Part shown: one piece after another, positions 1 to 9,260 of the stretch | Position numbering within the stretch: position 1 is the stretch's first letter | Layout of the letters: each line of letters starts with the position of its first letter | Assembly (NCBI GenBank): GCA_030847615.1 | Contig: JAUMIR010000001.1 | Coordinates: 290,992,187 to 291,056,186, forward strand | Direction: 5' to 3' | Source of the DNA: Gambelia wislizenii | Taxonomy: Eukaryota > Chordata > Lepidosauria > Squamata > Crotaphytidae | DNA: 64,000 nt | The notes under the pieces: generated by a model | Told to the model about the DNA's origin: nothing | The model's input: the letters and a program-made list of their open reading frames with translations, nothing else | The model's database searches: none | Translations under genes and position numbers: made by a program

Positions 1-680
1 TCCGTGTCTAGTTTCTCCATAGTGCATACATTCATCTTTGCACTACATACATATAGTACATGTACACCTTTATCTAATCTCCAATTACTCTTATTTCTTC
101 TAAAGTAAAAAGCCCAAAATGTTTTTCCATATGGGAATGGATTCAGTCCCTTGACTATTTTGGGCTGCCCAAATTGCCACTTGTTTGATTCCTTTGCGAA
201 GAATACCCTAAGACTATTTTGAGAAGACTAAATCTTAATATGTTCTTCAGACATATTAAAGCAAAATCAAAACCTAGACCTGCTGGTCTCCTGTGTTCTG
301 AATATTCTTGAGTTGTTCTTAAACTGCTGTTCTAAATGTGGAAGGCATCTACCATGTACTCCCTCAGTTTGCCCACCACACTTAAACATGTGGGTGTTAG
401 CACACACTAAATTTTAGGAGTTCCAGAATTCAATTTTGTTCCCCAGAGACTCACCATAGATGATATCTCTTCCCCAAATGCAGATTCACTCAGAACTTAA
501 AAGTAACCAGAACTTCATTTCTCTTTTTGGAGGGAAAAACATACTGTACCTAAATAAGCCACTGTAAACTTTAGGCTAATGCACTCCTACCTCCTCCATT
601 TCACATGGCATGGAAAAGGAATTTGGAAACTTTATCTTCAGCTTTTATTGAGTCATGGCTTGTAACTTCATCTGATTTGA
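1..680 (+). other. RBMS1: RBMS1 intron, upstream of the DIRS insertion
   Basis: No exon, open frame or recognised repeat is seen. It is called intron only because the RBMS1 coding exon at 7445 opens with a splice acceptor, so upstream coding exons must lie outside the window. Confidence 0.6.
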
Positions 681-828
681 CATTCTCTGAGGGAGGGGTG
701 ATACGGGTCCTTTATCTCTGGGATTTCGTCAGTCACCGCCCAGGTGTAGCAGGAAGTTACATCAAGCCTTTAGATATTTAAATTTCTTTGTCCTTATCTC
801 CTCCATCCTGGAGCCACGAGGCCAGTTC
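681..828 (+). repeat. DIRS left inverted terminal repeat
   Basis: This 148-bp stretch is the reverse complement of 6873-7021 with only a few differences, all near the outer end where the right copy has one extra base. It contains the phrase GGTGATACGGGTCC, which is seen again in the internal complementary region. The inner boundary is where the match stops, after GGCCAGTTC. Confidence 0.92.
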
Positions 829-1082
829 TAACTTCCTGCTTCGCCCAGTAGGTAGCTGAGAAATCTCCTCCATCTATCCTGTTCTTTGTTTGCCTTTCCT
901 TCTCTACTTTAGCTCCATTTTACTTCCTTCTACTCCTCAGTCTCTTTTCTCCCTTTGAATCTCCCGCCTTAAAAAAAAAAAAAAAAAGACCTCTGCCTTT
1001 CCTCTCGCGGCTGCTCAGTCTAGCCTGCTCCTGCTTCTTACCCCTCCCATCTCCTTCTTCGATTTCCCCGCTTCTACTGGCC

Positions 1083-3594
1083 ATGCAGGCCCAGGAGACC
1101 CAGCGGACAGCGGGAGAAGACTCCGGAGTGGCCGGGGATGCAATCCTTGACCGCGGCCACTCCAAGAGCGCGGCCAGCGCTGGCATGGGAGCCGCGGTCG
1201 CCATTGCTGCCGCTGCCGGCTCCCACTAAGGGGTCCCGCAAAGGGACGCGGCCCGCAAGGCCCACCAGGCCATCGCGGCCGGGAGGGCCCTGGAAGGATC
1301 GGCGCCCCAGAAGCCGCGGAAGAGGCTGGTCCAGACAAGGAAGAAGGCGGCCTCCAAGGACTCCTCTGGGGCTGCGGTTGACCACCCGCCCTTCTGGAGC
1401 TCCTGGCACACTCCAGGCCCCTGCTGCCATTCGTGGACGGGGGCAGGAGTCCCCGGTAAGGTACAGGGGGCCCCCGGGGGGAGCGGGGATGACCTGGCCC
1501 TTCCCCCGCGCATTGTGCCCTCCCTACTCCTGGGGACCTCGGGCCTCCTTCCCACCTGGACGCGAAACGGGGCCTCTGATGGTAATGGGGGGAGCGGGGA
1601 CCCATCCACCCCCATGGAGACCACTCCGTTCCCGGGCACCATGGCCGAAGCATCGGGGGGAGAGGGGTCGCTCCCGGATTGGGACCCACCGGCCACCTTA
1701 GTCACCCAGACCTCCGGGCCCCAAGTCCCACCGCCAGCGGACCCCCCTGGGACTCAGGCCCAAAACCAGCCCCCCCAGAAGTCCCAGCCACCGGACGCAG
1801 GGGTACAGGCCTTGCAGGCCCTGAGCACACAAGCCCCCCCCCTTGCGGACCGCAACCACCCTGTCGGTGGTCCCACAGGCCTCGGGGGCCCAGCTTGCGC
1901 CACCCCAGGCCCAGCCTACCCAAGCTCCGACTCAACAGCCCCATCAGGCCCCGGCTCACCAGACCCTGCCAACCCAGCCGCCCCCCCTCCAGGCCTCGTT
2001 CCCACAGGCCTTAGGCCTAGGGAACCAGGCCCCGGCCTACCTACCTTTGGTCTACCAGGCACAGGCTATTCAGCCCACAGGGCCCCAACTCCCGGTGTAC
2101 CAGGCCTCAGCCGTCCAGGCCCCAGTATATCAGGCCACACATGCCACATTGCCAGAAGTAACCAGGGTACTCCCGTGTTCCTCCATCCATCCAGTGGGGA
2201 GGAATCTGATATTGAATGGGTTGCCGCACCAGCGACCCAACCCAGTCGGAATGCGCCCACCAAGCGGGGCCACTGCACGAAACGCAAGGGGGTCATCAAG
2301 GCAGCCCTTCAACTACTCTCTTAGGCACTCCTCTCGGACGAAGAATCATCCGAGGAGCCAAGCACCAGCGCCTCGGCCTTGGGTTCCTTACCCAAGGACC
2401 AGGCGACCAGTGCGCAACTACATCAGCCTAAAGGACCGGGAAAGGCGAAAGCCAAATCCTCGGACAGGGGCACTACAATTGCGCCACTAACCACAGGCGC
2501 ACTGGCAAAAATAGGAAGGAACCCCCTTCCAACCACTCTTCAGAAGAGTCTTCAGCAGGCTCAGATGAGGAACGTGCCCTTATAGAAGCAGTAAGGGGCA
2601 CGGAACCTCAGGACGACGGGGACCACACCGACAAGGAAGAGGGTGAAATAACCGACTCCGAGGCGGTGGATCAGGAATACATGGATCGTCTTCTTCAGGG
2701 GGAGTGGTACATCCCTCTCCTAACCAAGATGATGTCAACCCTGGAGATCTCGCCACCTGACTCGGACCAATCTCTGTCAACGTCGTCCTCCAATGAGAAA
2801 GTGGCGCCAGTGATGCGCACCTCCTGCCCAAATAAGCCCGAGCTACACTTCCCAGAGGCATTCTGGTCCTTGGTGACCAATGAATGGGAAAAACCATCCC
2901 TGGGAAGGAGGGGTACCACCGTGGCCCAAAAATACTACAACACCAGCCAACGTTTCCTAGACCTACTGAATTCTCCGGTGGTCGAAAATCTAGTCGCCTC
3001 TCTTGTCTCCAACTGTCTGGCTCCGAAGGAAGGAGAAGGTTCCCTCCGAGACCCAGATGAGAAAAGAACTGACGCGGCTATCAAAAGACACACGACTCCT
3101 CGGCGTGCAGAGTCAGGTCCGCCCTGGCCATATCACTATTCTCCCGAGCTGCTATTGTTGGGCTGCAGGAACTCATGGAGATCCAGGAACTTGACCCAAA
3201 TGTGCTCCATAAGCCTCACCTGAGGTCTCTGCGCACCCTCTTTTTTATAGCAGACGCCGCACAGGATGCCATGATCTTCTCTGCCCGCACAATTGGATCC
3301 CTGGCGCTCGCCAGGAGATCAGTGTAGCTAAAGTACTGGCAGGTCGACGCCACTACCAGAGCTGCATTCGCCTCCTCTGTGTTTAAGGGCCAGAAACTCT
3401 TCGGGGAAGAGGCCCTAAAGGGCATCCTTGTAGAGACCAAGGACAAAAAGATGGCAATGCCCTCTACTCTGAAGAAGTCGAACAAAAAGAGTGGCAAGCG
3501 TCCCTTTCAACCCTTTTGGTCCTTTTCGTTCGGTCAGAGGGTTCGGAAAGCAGCGGAACTACAACTCCTTTTCATCCAGCCTGGGTCAAGCTGA
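1083..3594 (+). pseudogene. DIRS gag-like ORF, disrupted
   Basis: The likely start is ATG 1083. That frame reads 48 codons to an in-frame TAA at 1227-1229, then reopens in the same frame and runs to about 2322. Later conserved blocks continue in other frames: 2666-3223 and 3379-3594. The N-terminal part is rich in alanine, lysine and arginine. The middle (1.7-2.3 kb) is a very proline- and glutamine-rich, low-complexity linker. The C-terminal blocks include a W-containing segment near 2865 and a KGQKLFGEEAL-like segment near 3390, which I recognise as typical of vertebrate DIRS gag. Base composition is strongly GC-rich compared with the AT-rich flanks. It presumably encoded the particle protein. 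Confidence 0.75.
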
Positions 3595-3693
3595 ACTACG
3601 TTATCAGGCAGCCCTCAGGACCACCGCCTAACGGCAACAGAAGGGGGACCACCCAGCAGCAACGGGGGCCTCCCCGCCAACAATCCTGACTCG

Positions 3694-5570
3694 GTGTCGC
3701 CCCTGGTGGGCGGCCGACTCAGTCTGTTCCTTGCGTCCTGGCTGAACTCGACAACTGACAGGCGGGTAATATCGACGATCACCCACGGCTACCAAATCGA
3801 GTTCGACACAAGACCAAGGGGCAGACTCCTCCCAGCCCCTGTTCCCAAGGACCCAAAGAAAGCAAGGAACCTATCAGAAGCCATAGCCCACCTAAGGGAT
3901 ATTCCCGCCATAGAAGAAGTCCCGACCTCTCAACGCTTCTCAGGCGTGTACTCCTTCTTAACGGTACCAAAGAGGACGGCAGCCTAAGATCTATCCTGGA
4001 CCTAAAACACACCAACCAAAGCGTTACCCACAAGAGGTTCCAAATGGAGACACTTTCATCAATCAGGGAGGCCCTGCAATCCAAGGATTTTCTAGCCTCA
4101 CTCGACCTCTCAGATGCGTATATGCACACTATGATCCACGAGAACAGCAGGCAATATCGTCGCTTTGCCTCCGGAGATCAACATTCCCAATTCAGAGCAC
4201 TGCCATTCGGCCTGGCCTCTGCACCGAGGGTGTTCACCAAGGTTTTGGTAATCCTGATCGCCAATCTGAGGTCTCAGGGTATACACCTGTACCCCTACCT
4301 GGACGATATCCTCGTCCGGGCCTCCTCCCTAGAGAAGGCGGAGAAAGACCTACAGGTCACAATCCGTTATCTGCAGTCTCACGGTCTCCTAGTGAACTTC
4401 AAGAAGAGCAGTCTGTCTCCTGCCCACTCTATTGTCCACCTGGGTGTGGAGATAGACACACTACACTCCAGGATCACCCTTTCGCAGGAACGACGACAGG
4501 TCCTCCGGTGGCAGGCTCGAACAGTTCTCGCATTTAGGAAGGTCCCTCTGTCCTTACGGGCCAGACTACTGGGACTCATGATCTCGGCCTTCGGAGTGGT
4601 TCCCTGGGCCAGATTCCACTGCAGGCCTCTGCAGAGCTCTAATGCCTGATCAAAAGAGATTGCGATGAGGAAGTCCCCACTTCTTCTTCTCCCACAGCAT
4701 GTGAGAGACTCCCTGACCTGGTGGACGCAGGAGAACTCAACGGGCAAAGACTCTCCGTTCACGATATCCCAGCCGATCCTAGTCACCTCAGATGCCAATC
4801 TACAGGGATGGGGAGCACACTGCCAAGGACAAGTAACACAAGGGCTCTGGAGCCCGCAGGAGAAAGCACACAGCATCAACTGGCTGGAACTGCGGGCAGC
4901 ACGACTGGCCCTCCAACATTTCACTCCAGTACTCAAGGGGCAGCACGTCACAGTTATGACGGACAACACCACTGCCCGCTCGTACATAGTGAAACAAGGG
5001 GGATCGAGATCCAGATCCCTGCAACAAGAAGCGGATCTCATCCTCCTTTGGGCAGAAAAAGACGGTGCGGTCCCTCACAGCCCAGTACCTACAAGGGGAC
5101 CTCAACCAGCAAGCGGACTTCCTGAGCAGGCACTCAGTCCTTCCGGGGGAATGGGAACTGAACGGCGAGGTATTCCACCAGCTCCAGCTCAGGTTCGGAC
5201 CAATGGACGTAGACATGTTCGCGACACAGGTAAATTCAAAGTTGGACAGGTTCTTCACCAGATTCCACCATCACAATGCCGAGGGGACAGTCTCTCTACG
5301 ATCCCCTTGGCCGGCAGGCCTACTGTACCTATTCCCTCCACTTCCCTCATAGGGAAGGTGCGCCGGAAGATTCGCCAGGAGAGGGCACAAGCGGTACTTG
5401 TGGCACCTCACTGGCCACGGAGACCTTGGTTTTCCGAGCTGATGGAAATGAGCATTCGGGACCCCTGGCGCCTGCCTCAGAGAGCCGACCTGCTTCACCA
5501 GGGACCGATTCTTCATCCAGATCCAAGCTGGCTTCAATTGACAGCATGGAGATTGAGCGGCAAGTCCTAA
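3694..5570 (+). pseudogene. DIRS reverse transcriptase / RNase H / methyltransferase-like ORF, disrupted
   Basis: The first block (3694-3987) covers the RT fingers and breaks at a frameshift near 3972. The next frame (about 3975-4649) holds the core: LDLSDAY near 4100, LPFGLASAP near 4205 and the catalytic YLDD at 4296-4307. A stop at 4647-4649 separates it from the next block, which starts near 4665 in the same frame. RNase H motifs follow: an Asp in DANLQGWGAH near 4795, a Glu in NWLELRAA near 4885 and an Asp in TDNTTA near 4965. Another frameshift near 5065 leads to a DVDMFAT motif near 5210 and, back in the first frame, APHWPRRPWF near 5405. Those last two fit the Dam-like methyltransferase region described for DIRS elements, though no activity can be inferred. 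Confidence 0.85.
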
Positions 5571-6607
5571 GAGACCACGGTTACGACGAATCGGTCATCT
5601 GTACCCTCCTCTCGTCAAGACGTGTATCTACCAGAAGGATACACGAAGCCACGTGGAGGGCCTTCAAAAGATGGTGCGCCCTCCGACACTTAGCTGCCCA
5701 GGAAGCCTCAGTAAAGCATGCGCTCGCCTTCCTACAAACAGGCCTCAAAGCAGGCCTCCGACCAAACACACTGAAAAGACAGGCGGCTGCGCTCTCAGCC
5801 TTCCTCACAGCACAAGTCGGGAGTCAGCTGTCTGCGCACCCACACGTTTGGCGATTCTTGGGGGGGTGCCTCTGTCATATCACCCCCAGTACGTCATCGG
5901 TTTCCTTCATGGAATCTGTCTCTAGTCCTCAGACAGTTGATGAAGCCTCCATTCGAGCCATTACAAAAGATACCGCTCAAGACTCTCACTATCAAGGCTG
6001 CCGTTTTAGTCACCATCACTTCGGCGAGAAGAGTGTCAGAACTAGCATCCCTGTCGGTGAGGGAACACCTCTGCTAGTTCAGCGAGGAGGCTGTAACTCT
6101 TCACCCAGATCCGTCATTCAGACCAAAGGTGATCTCCGAGTTTCACATTTCACAACCTATGATCCTGCCCTCCTTCTGTCCCAATCCTTCGCATCCGGGG
6201 GAGAAGCTCTGGCATAAACTGGACATCAGGAGGGCTCTAAAGATCTACATTAATCGAACGGCCCTCATCAGGCGCTGTGATGCCCGGTTTGTGTCATTCT
6301 CCCAGGCATCATTAGGGTCCAGGGCGTCGCAGAGAACAATCGCCACCTGGATCAAAACATGCATCTTCGCAGCCTACGACTCCGCCAAACCGCCAAACTC
6401 CCCAGACCTTCCGGGGTTACAGCGCACTCTACTAGGTCGACGGCCACTTCCGCCGTCTTTTTTACCAACGCGTCCCTAGCAGAGATCTGCAGGGCAGCAA
6501 CCTGGAGCACTCCATCCACCTTCATCAGACACTATAAGGTGGATAAGTTTCGATCCGCCGAGGCCACCTTCGGCCGGAGAGTGCTCCAGGAGGTCCTCAA
6601 GGACTAA
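5520..6607 (+). pseudogene. DIRS tyrosine recombinase ORF, disrupted
   Basis: The N-terminal core-binding part is open from about 5530 to 5870. It has a helix-rich segment with RRIHEATWRAFKRWC near 5635 and LRPNTLKRQAAALSAF near 5757. The catalytic half is split over three frames. The first catalytic Arg lies in SARRVSEL near 6030, the HxxR box reads HSTR near 6424, and the nucleophile Tyr is in RHYKVD near 6530. The terminal frame ends in TAA at 6605-6607. A stop near 6074 and frameshifts near 5890 and 6420 break the protein. In an intact element this enzyme would integrate a circular DNA intermediate. It overlaps the end of the RT/RNase H region in a different frame, as is usual for DIRS. 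Confidence 0.88.
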
Positions 6608-6658
6608 TGCCAATACAGCTGCAGTCACTCCCACCCTAATGAATTATGCTTGGGCACG

Positions 6659-6761
6659 TCCCAGAGATAAAGGACCCGTATCACCCCTCCCTCAGAGAAT
6701 GCCACATTGGTTACTTACCGTGAAGGTGCATTCTTGAGGGAACGGGGTGATACGGGTCCTT
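6659..6761 (+). repeat. DIRS internal complementary region
   Basis: Read on the minus strand, this stretch is the right outer end of the element (including the 27-nt extension) joined directly to the left outer end. The first part (6659-6700) complements 681-705 and the following bases. The second part (6701-6761) complements 6990-7048. In the DIRS replication model this region templates completion of the ends and circle formation, so it records the circle-junction sequence. Confidence 0.9.
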
Positions 6762-6872
6762 CCCCCACCCCGTGACTGCACATAGAGTTCCTTCATCCGG
6801 TTCCTTATTTGGTGGTAGCTCTACTCTAGGTTAATCGATTTCTTTAGCCTTTACAGGGCTTTGCTAGTCAGT

Positions 6873-7048
6873 GAACTGGCCTCGTGGCTCCAGGATGGAG
6901 GAGATAAGGACAAAGAAATTTAAATATCTAAAGGCTTGATGTAACTTCCTGCTACACCTGGGCGGTGACTGACGAAATCCCAGAGATAAAGGACCCGTAT
7001 CACCCCGTTCCCTCAAGAATGCACCTTCACGGTAAGTAACCAATGTGG
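6873..7048 (-). repeat. DIRS right inverted terminal repeat with terminal extension
   Basis: 6873-7021 is the inverted copy of 681-828. Bases 7022-7048 extend past the left repeat and match only the internal complementary region. The match to the internal region ends around GTGG/CA at 7045-7050, which places the element edge to within two or three bases. Confidence 0.9.
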
Positions 7049-7444
7049 CAATCTGTGACTAATACTAACTATGGCTTTTTTTTTAAAAAAAAAGCATGGT
7101 TAAATTTAATCAGTTTGTCAACTTGAACAAACCAACAAACTGTGATTAAGGATACAATGGGGGCTGTTTAACCCAGGCCTTGCTGTGGCTCATTCACAGT
7201 ACATGGCCACTAGAAGGGCTGTTTTGCCTTCTGTGCTTGAGCCTTACATGGAAAAAGTAGAACTGAGTCCAGGTAGGATGACTGTTCATCTTGAAAGCCT
7301 GAGGAGAGTGGTCAATGCAGTCTAGGATCTCAAAGTGTGGAGACCTGTGTCAGTGGAACAGTATTGTCTTCTGTTTACCTTATATTCACATTTTGGAGGG
7401 AATCCAACCCTGTGTTGTTTCTGTTACTCTGCCTTTCTTTGTAG
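7049..7444 (+). other. RBMS1: RBMS1 intron between DIRS element and exon
   Basis: Non-coding. It ends in a pyrimidine-rich tract and the AG acceptor at 7443-7444. No repeat was recognised. Confidence 0.6.
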
Positions 7445-7525
7445 TACATGCCTGCCACAACAGCTATGCAAGGAGCCTATATACCCCAGTACACACATGT
7501 TCAGACAGCAGCTGTTCCAGTTGAG
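7445..7525 (+). CDS. RBMS1: RBMS1 penultimate coding exon
   Basis: This is an 81-bp exon of 27 codons in phase 0. It is preceded by a polypyrimidine tract and AG at 7443-7444, and followed by a GTATGT donor at 7526. The peptide begins [16 protein letters not shown] and ends AAVPVE. That corresponds to the low-complexity C-terminal tail of RBMS1, an RNA/single-stranded-DNA binding protein whose two RRM domains would be encoded upstream, outside the window. The AMQGAYxPQY and [12 protein letters not shown] wording separates RBMS1 from RBMS2 and RBMS3, as far as I remember those tails. The function of this tail itself is not known to me. Confidence 0.9.
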
Positions 7526-7956
7526 GTATGTAAGACTTTATTAAAGAAAGAGTATTGTAGACAAAGTCCCACTATGTTATTGCTGTGAAGAAGTAATGGA
7601 TCGTTTTCATTATACATAATCTTTCAAAATACTGGGGATGCTCCATATGCTCCACTGAAACCTTCATATGGAGGGTGCATTAAAAACTGACAAGTTTCTG
7701 AGGAAGCAATGAGGAAACTCAGACAAATTTACAAACTCATAACTGATCATTTTCCTCTCTATGCAGAAAATTAAAGAATGTGTATTGTTGTATTTTTCTG
7801 AAGGAGATCTGATATCTCAGTAAAGATAAATGAAAGAGAGGGAGAGACCCCTATGTGTTGGAGGCTAGTTTGAAAACAATGCCACCATTACTTAAATTTG
7901 AAGAAATCTCTGATCTCTGGAATTTCTTCTCCCACATCCCATATTTTCTTTTACAG

Positions 7957-8034
7957 GAAGCCAGTGGCCAACAGCAAGTTACAGTAGAGACGTCCAGCGA
8001 TCATTCTCCATATACTTATCAGCAGAACAAGTAA
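7957..8034 (+). CDS. RBMS1: RBMS1 terminal coding exon with stop codon
   Basis: The acceptor is TTTTACAG at 7949-7956. The exon continues the frame of the previous one with [20 protein letters not shown] and ends ...YQQNK followed by TAA at 8032-8034. This closely matches the RBMS1 C-terminus, with a few conservative changes. A probable donor (GAG/GTAAAG) lies seven bases past the stop, so the exon likely ends at 8041 and splices to a 3'UTR exon. A junction this close to the stop would not be expected to trigger nonsense-mediated decay. Confidence 0.9.
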   Translation, partial: EASGQQQVTVETSSDHSPYTYQQNK

Positions 8035-8041
8035 TTGTGAG

Positions 8042-9260
8042 GTAAAGTTGTTGTTACATTTCTTTGAACATAAATTATGAAAGAAACCTCTACATACAAA
8101 TTCCTAATCACAACAAATAATTTTATGAAGCTAGAAAACACTACCAGTTGTTTTCTCAAGCCAGTTTTTTAAAAATCTTAAATAATGATATAAGAAACTG
8201 AGAAAATGCATGCACAATCCAGGGGTATCCTGCTTTGGTATATTGAACATCTCTTATCAGGCTGTGGAAGAAAGGCGAACAGAGATTTTCACTTCTATTG
8301 ATCAAAAAAACTGTATGGGCACTGCAGAAAGTTTTCATTAGGATGCCAAACCAGGATATCAATAATTTTCATTGACTGGTCTCCATGTATCTATATGACA
8401 GCTGTTTTAATTGAAATAATTGTGCTATAATTGAAAAATAAATAAATAAAAATAAAAATGTTTTAAGCAGTGCTATAATTGAATATAAAGACCTTCCTTG
8501 GAGTCATTAAGTTTCTTTATAATAACATTTCAAAGTATAAATCCATTACCATTTGTGTTTTAAAATCCATAACATACCTTATTTTTGTTTGAAAATGGCA
8601 TCAGTATTTTCATACTGTGATGAGGAAGTGAAACCCGATGGTATTTCCAACTGAGAAATAGTAACTTTGGTGTCTCTACTCAGAAATATTAAAAATTGTC
8701 ATCAAATGCCACATAGCTTTACAGAGTCTTTAAATAAAGACTCTTTGGCATTTCAGTTATGGAATGCTCTCTCATTAGAGGCCTAATTGGTGCTGACATT
8801 GCTGAATTTTTGGTGCCAAGTGAAAACATGGTTGTTTACAAAAGCCTTAGGTACCTGACTGGTTTTATACAAACCCTTGCATGTACATGGTTTTAAATTG
8901 TTTTACAGTAGTTTAGTTGGTTTTAATATGCTCTCTTTTAACTTCTTAAGTAGTTTAATATATTTTTAGCCTTCTAAACACTTACTTTAAACTCATCACA
9001 TTATTTTATTGTACAGTGCCCTGAGATCTTTGGCTGGGGGGTTGCAGGATATAAATATTTTAATAAATAAAGTAAATAAATACTTTCAGATTCTAAAAGC
9101 AGAATCTTGCACACCAGTTAAGTGATCAGAACATGCATTTACTCCTTTCAAGTTCTGGATTTACTGCTGAATAAAATTCTACCAGAATCAATGTATAGAG
9201 ACTCCCATGTTAAGAAAGAAGCAAATGGAATTGAAATGTATTTGTTTCATTCTCTTTCAG
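8042..9260 (+). other. RBMS1: Putative 3'UTR intron of RBMS1
   Basis: It runs from the GTAAAG donor at 8042 to a TTCTCTTTCAG acceptor at 9250-9260. No coding potential is seen. The 3' half holds an old LINE tail, annotated separately. If the donor is not used, this sequence would simply be 3'UTR. Confidence 0.6.
8860..9090 (+). mobile_element. L2-type LINE 3' tail fragment
   Basis: It ends with the typical L2 3' terminus: CCCTGAGATCTTTGGCTGGG followed by a GGTATATAAAT-like stretch and AATAAATAAA repeats. Only the 3'UTR end is present, so it is a severely 5'-truncated copy. Confidence 0.55.

Larger units (their letters stand above)
681..7048 (+). mobile_element. DIRS-like tyrosine-recombinase retrotransposon, structurally complete, coding regions broken
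   Basis: The element is about 6.4 kb. It is bounded by inverted terminal repeats at 681-828 and 6873-7021. The right end carries a 27-nt extension, and an internal complementary region lies at 6659-6761, downstream of the genes. Gene order is gag, reverse transcriptase, RNase H, a methyltransferase-like stretch, then tyrosine recombinase. DIRS elements replicate through an RNA and, by family knowledge, integrate a circular DNA with a tyrosine recombinase rather than a DDE integrase, so no target duplication is expected and none is seen. It lies in the RBMS1 intron on the gene's own strand. At least one stop and several frameshifts make it non-autonomous now. The alternative of an LTR element is ruled out by the inverted, not direct, termini and by the recombinase. 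Confidence 0.93.

Noticed and set aside
1015..1959. Minus-strand frames of up to 224 codons
   Set aside because: Shadows of the GC-rich DIRS gag region, which is coding on the + strand.
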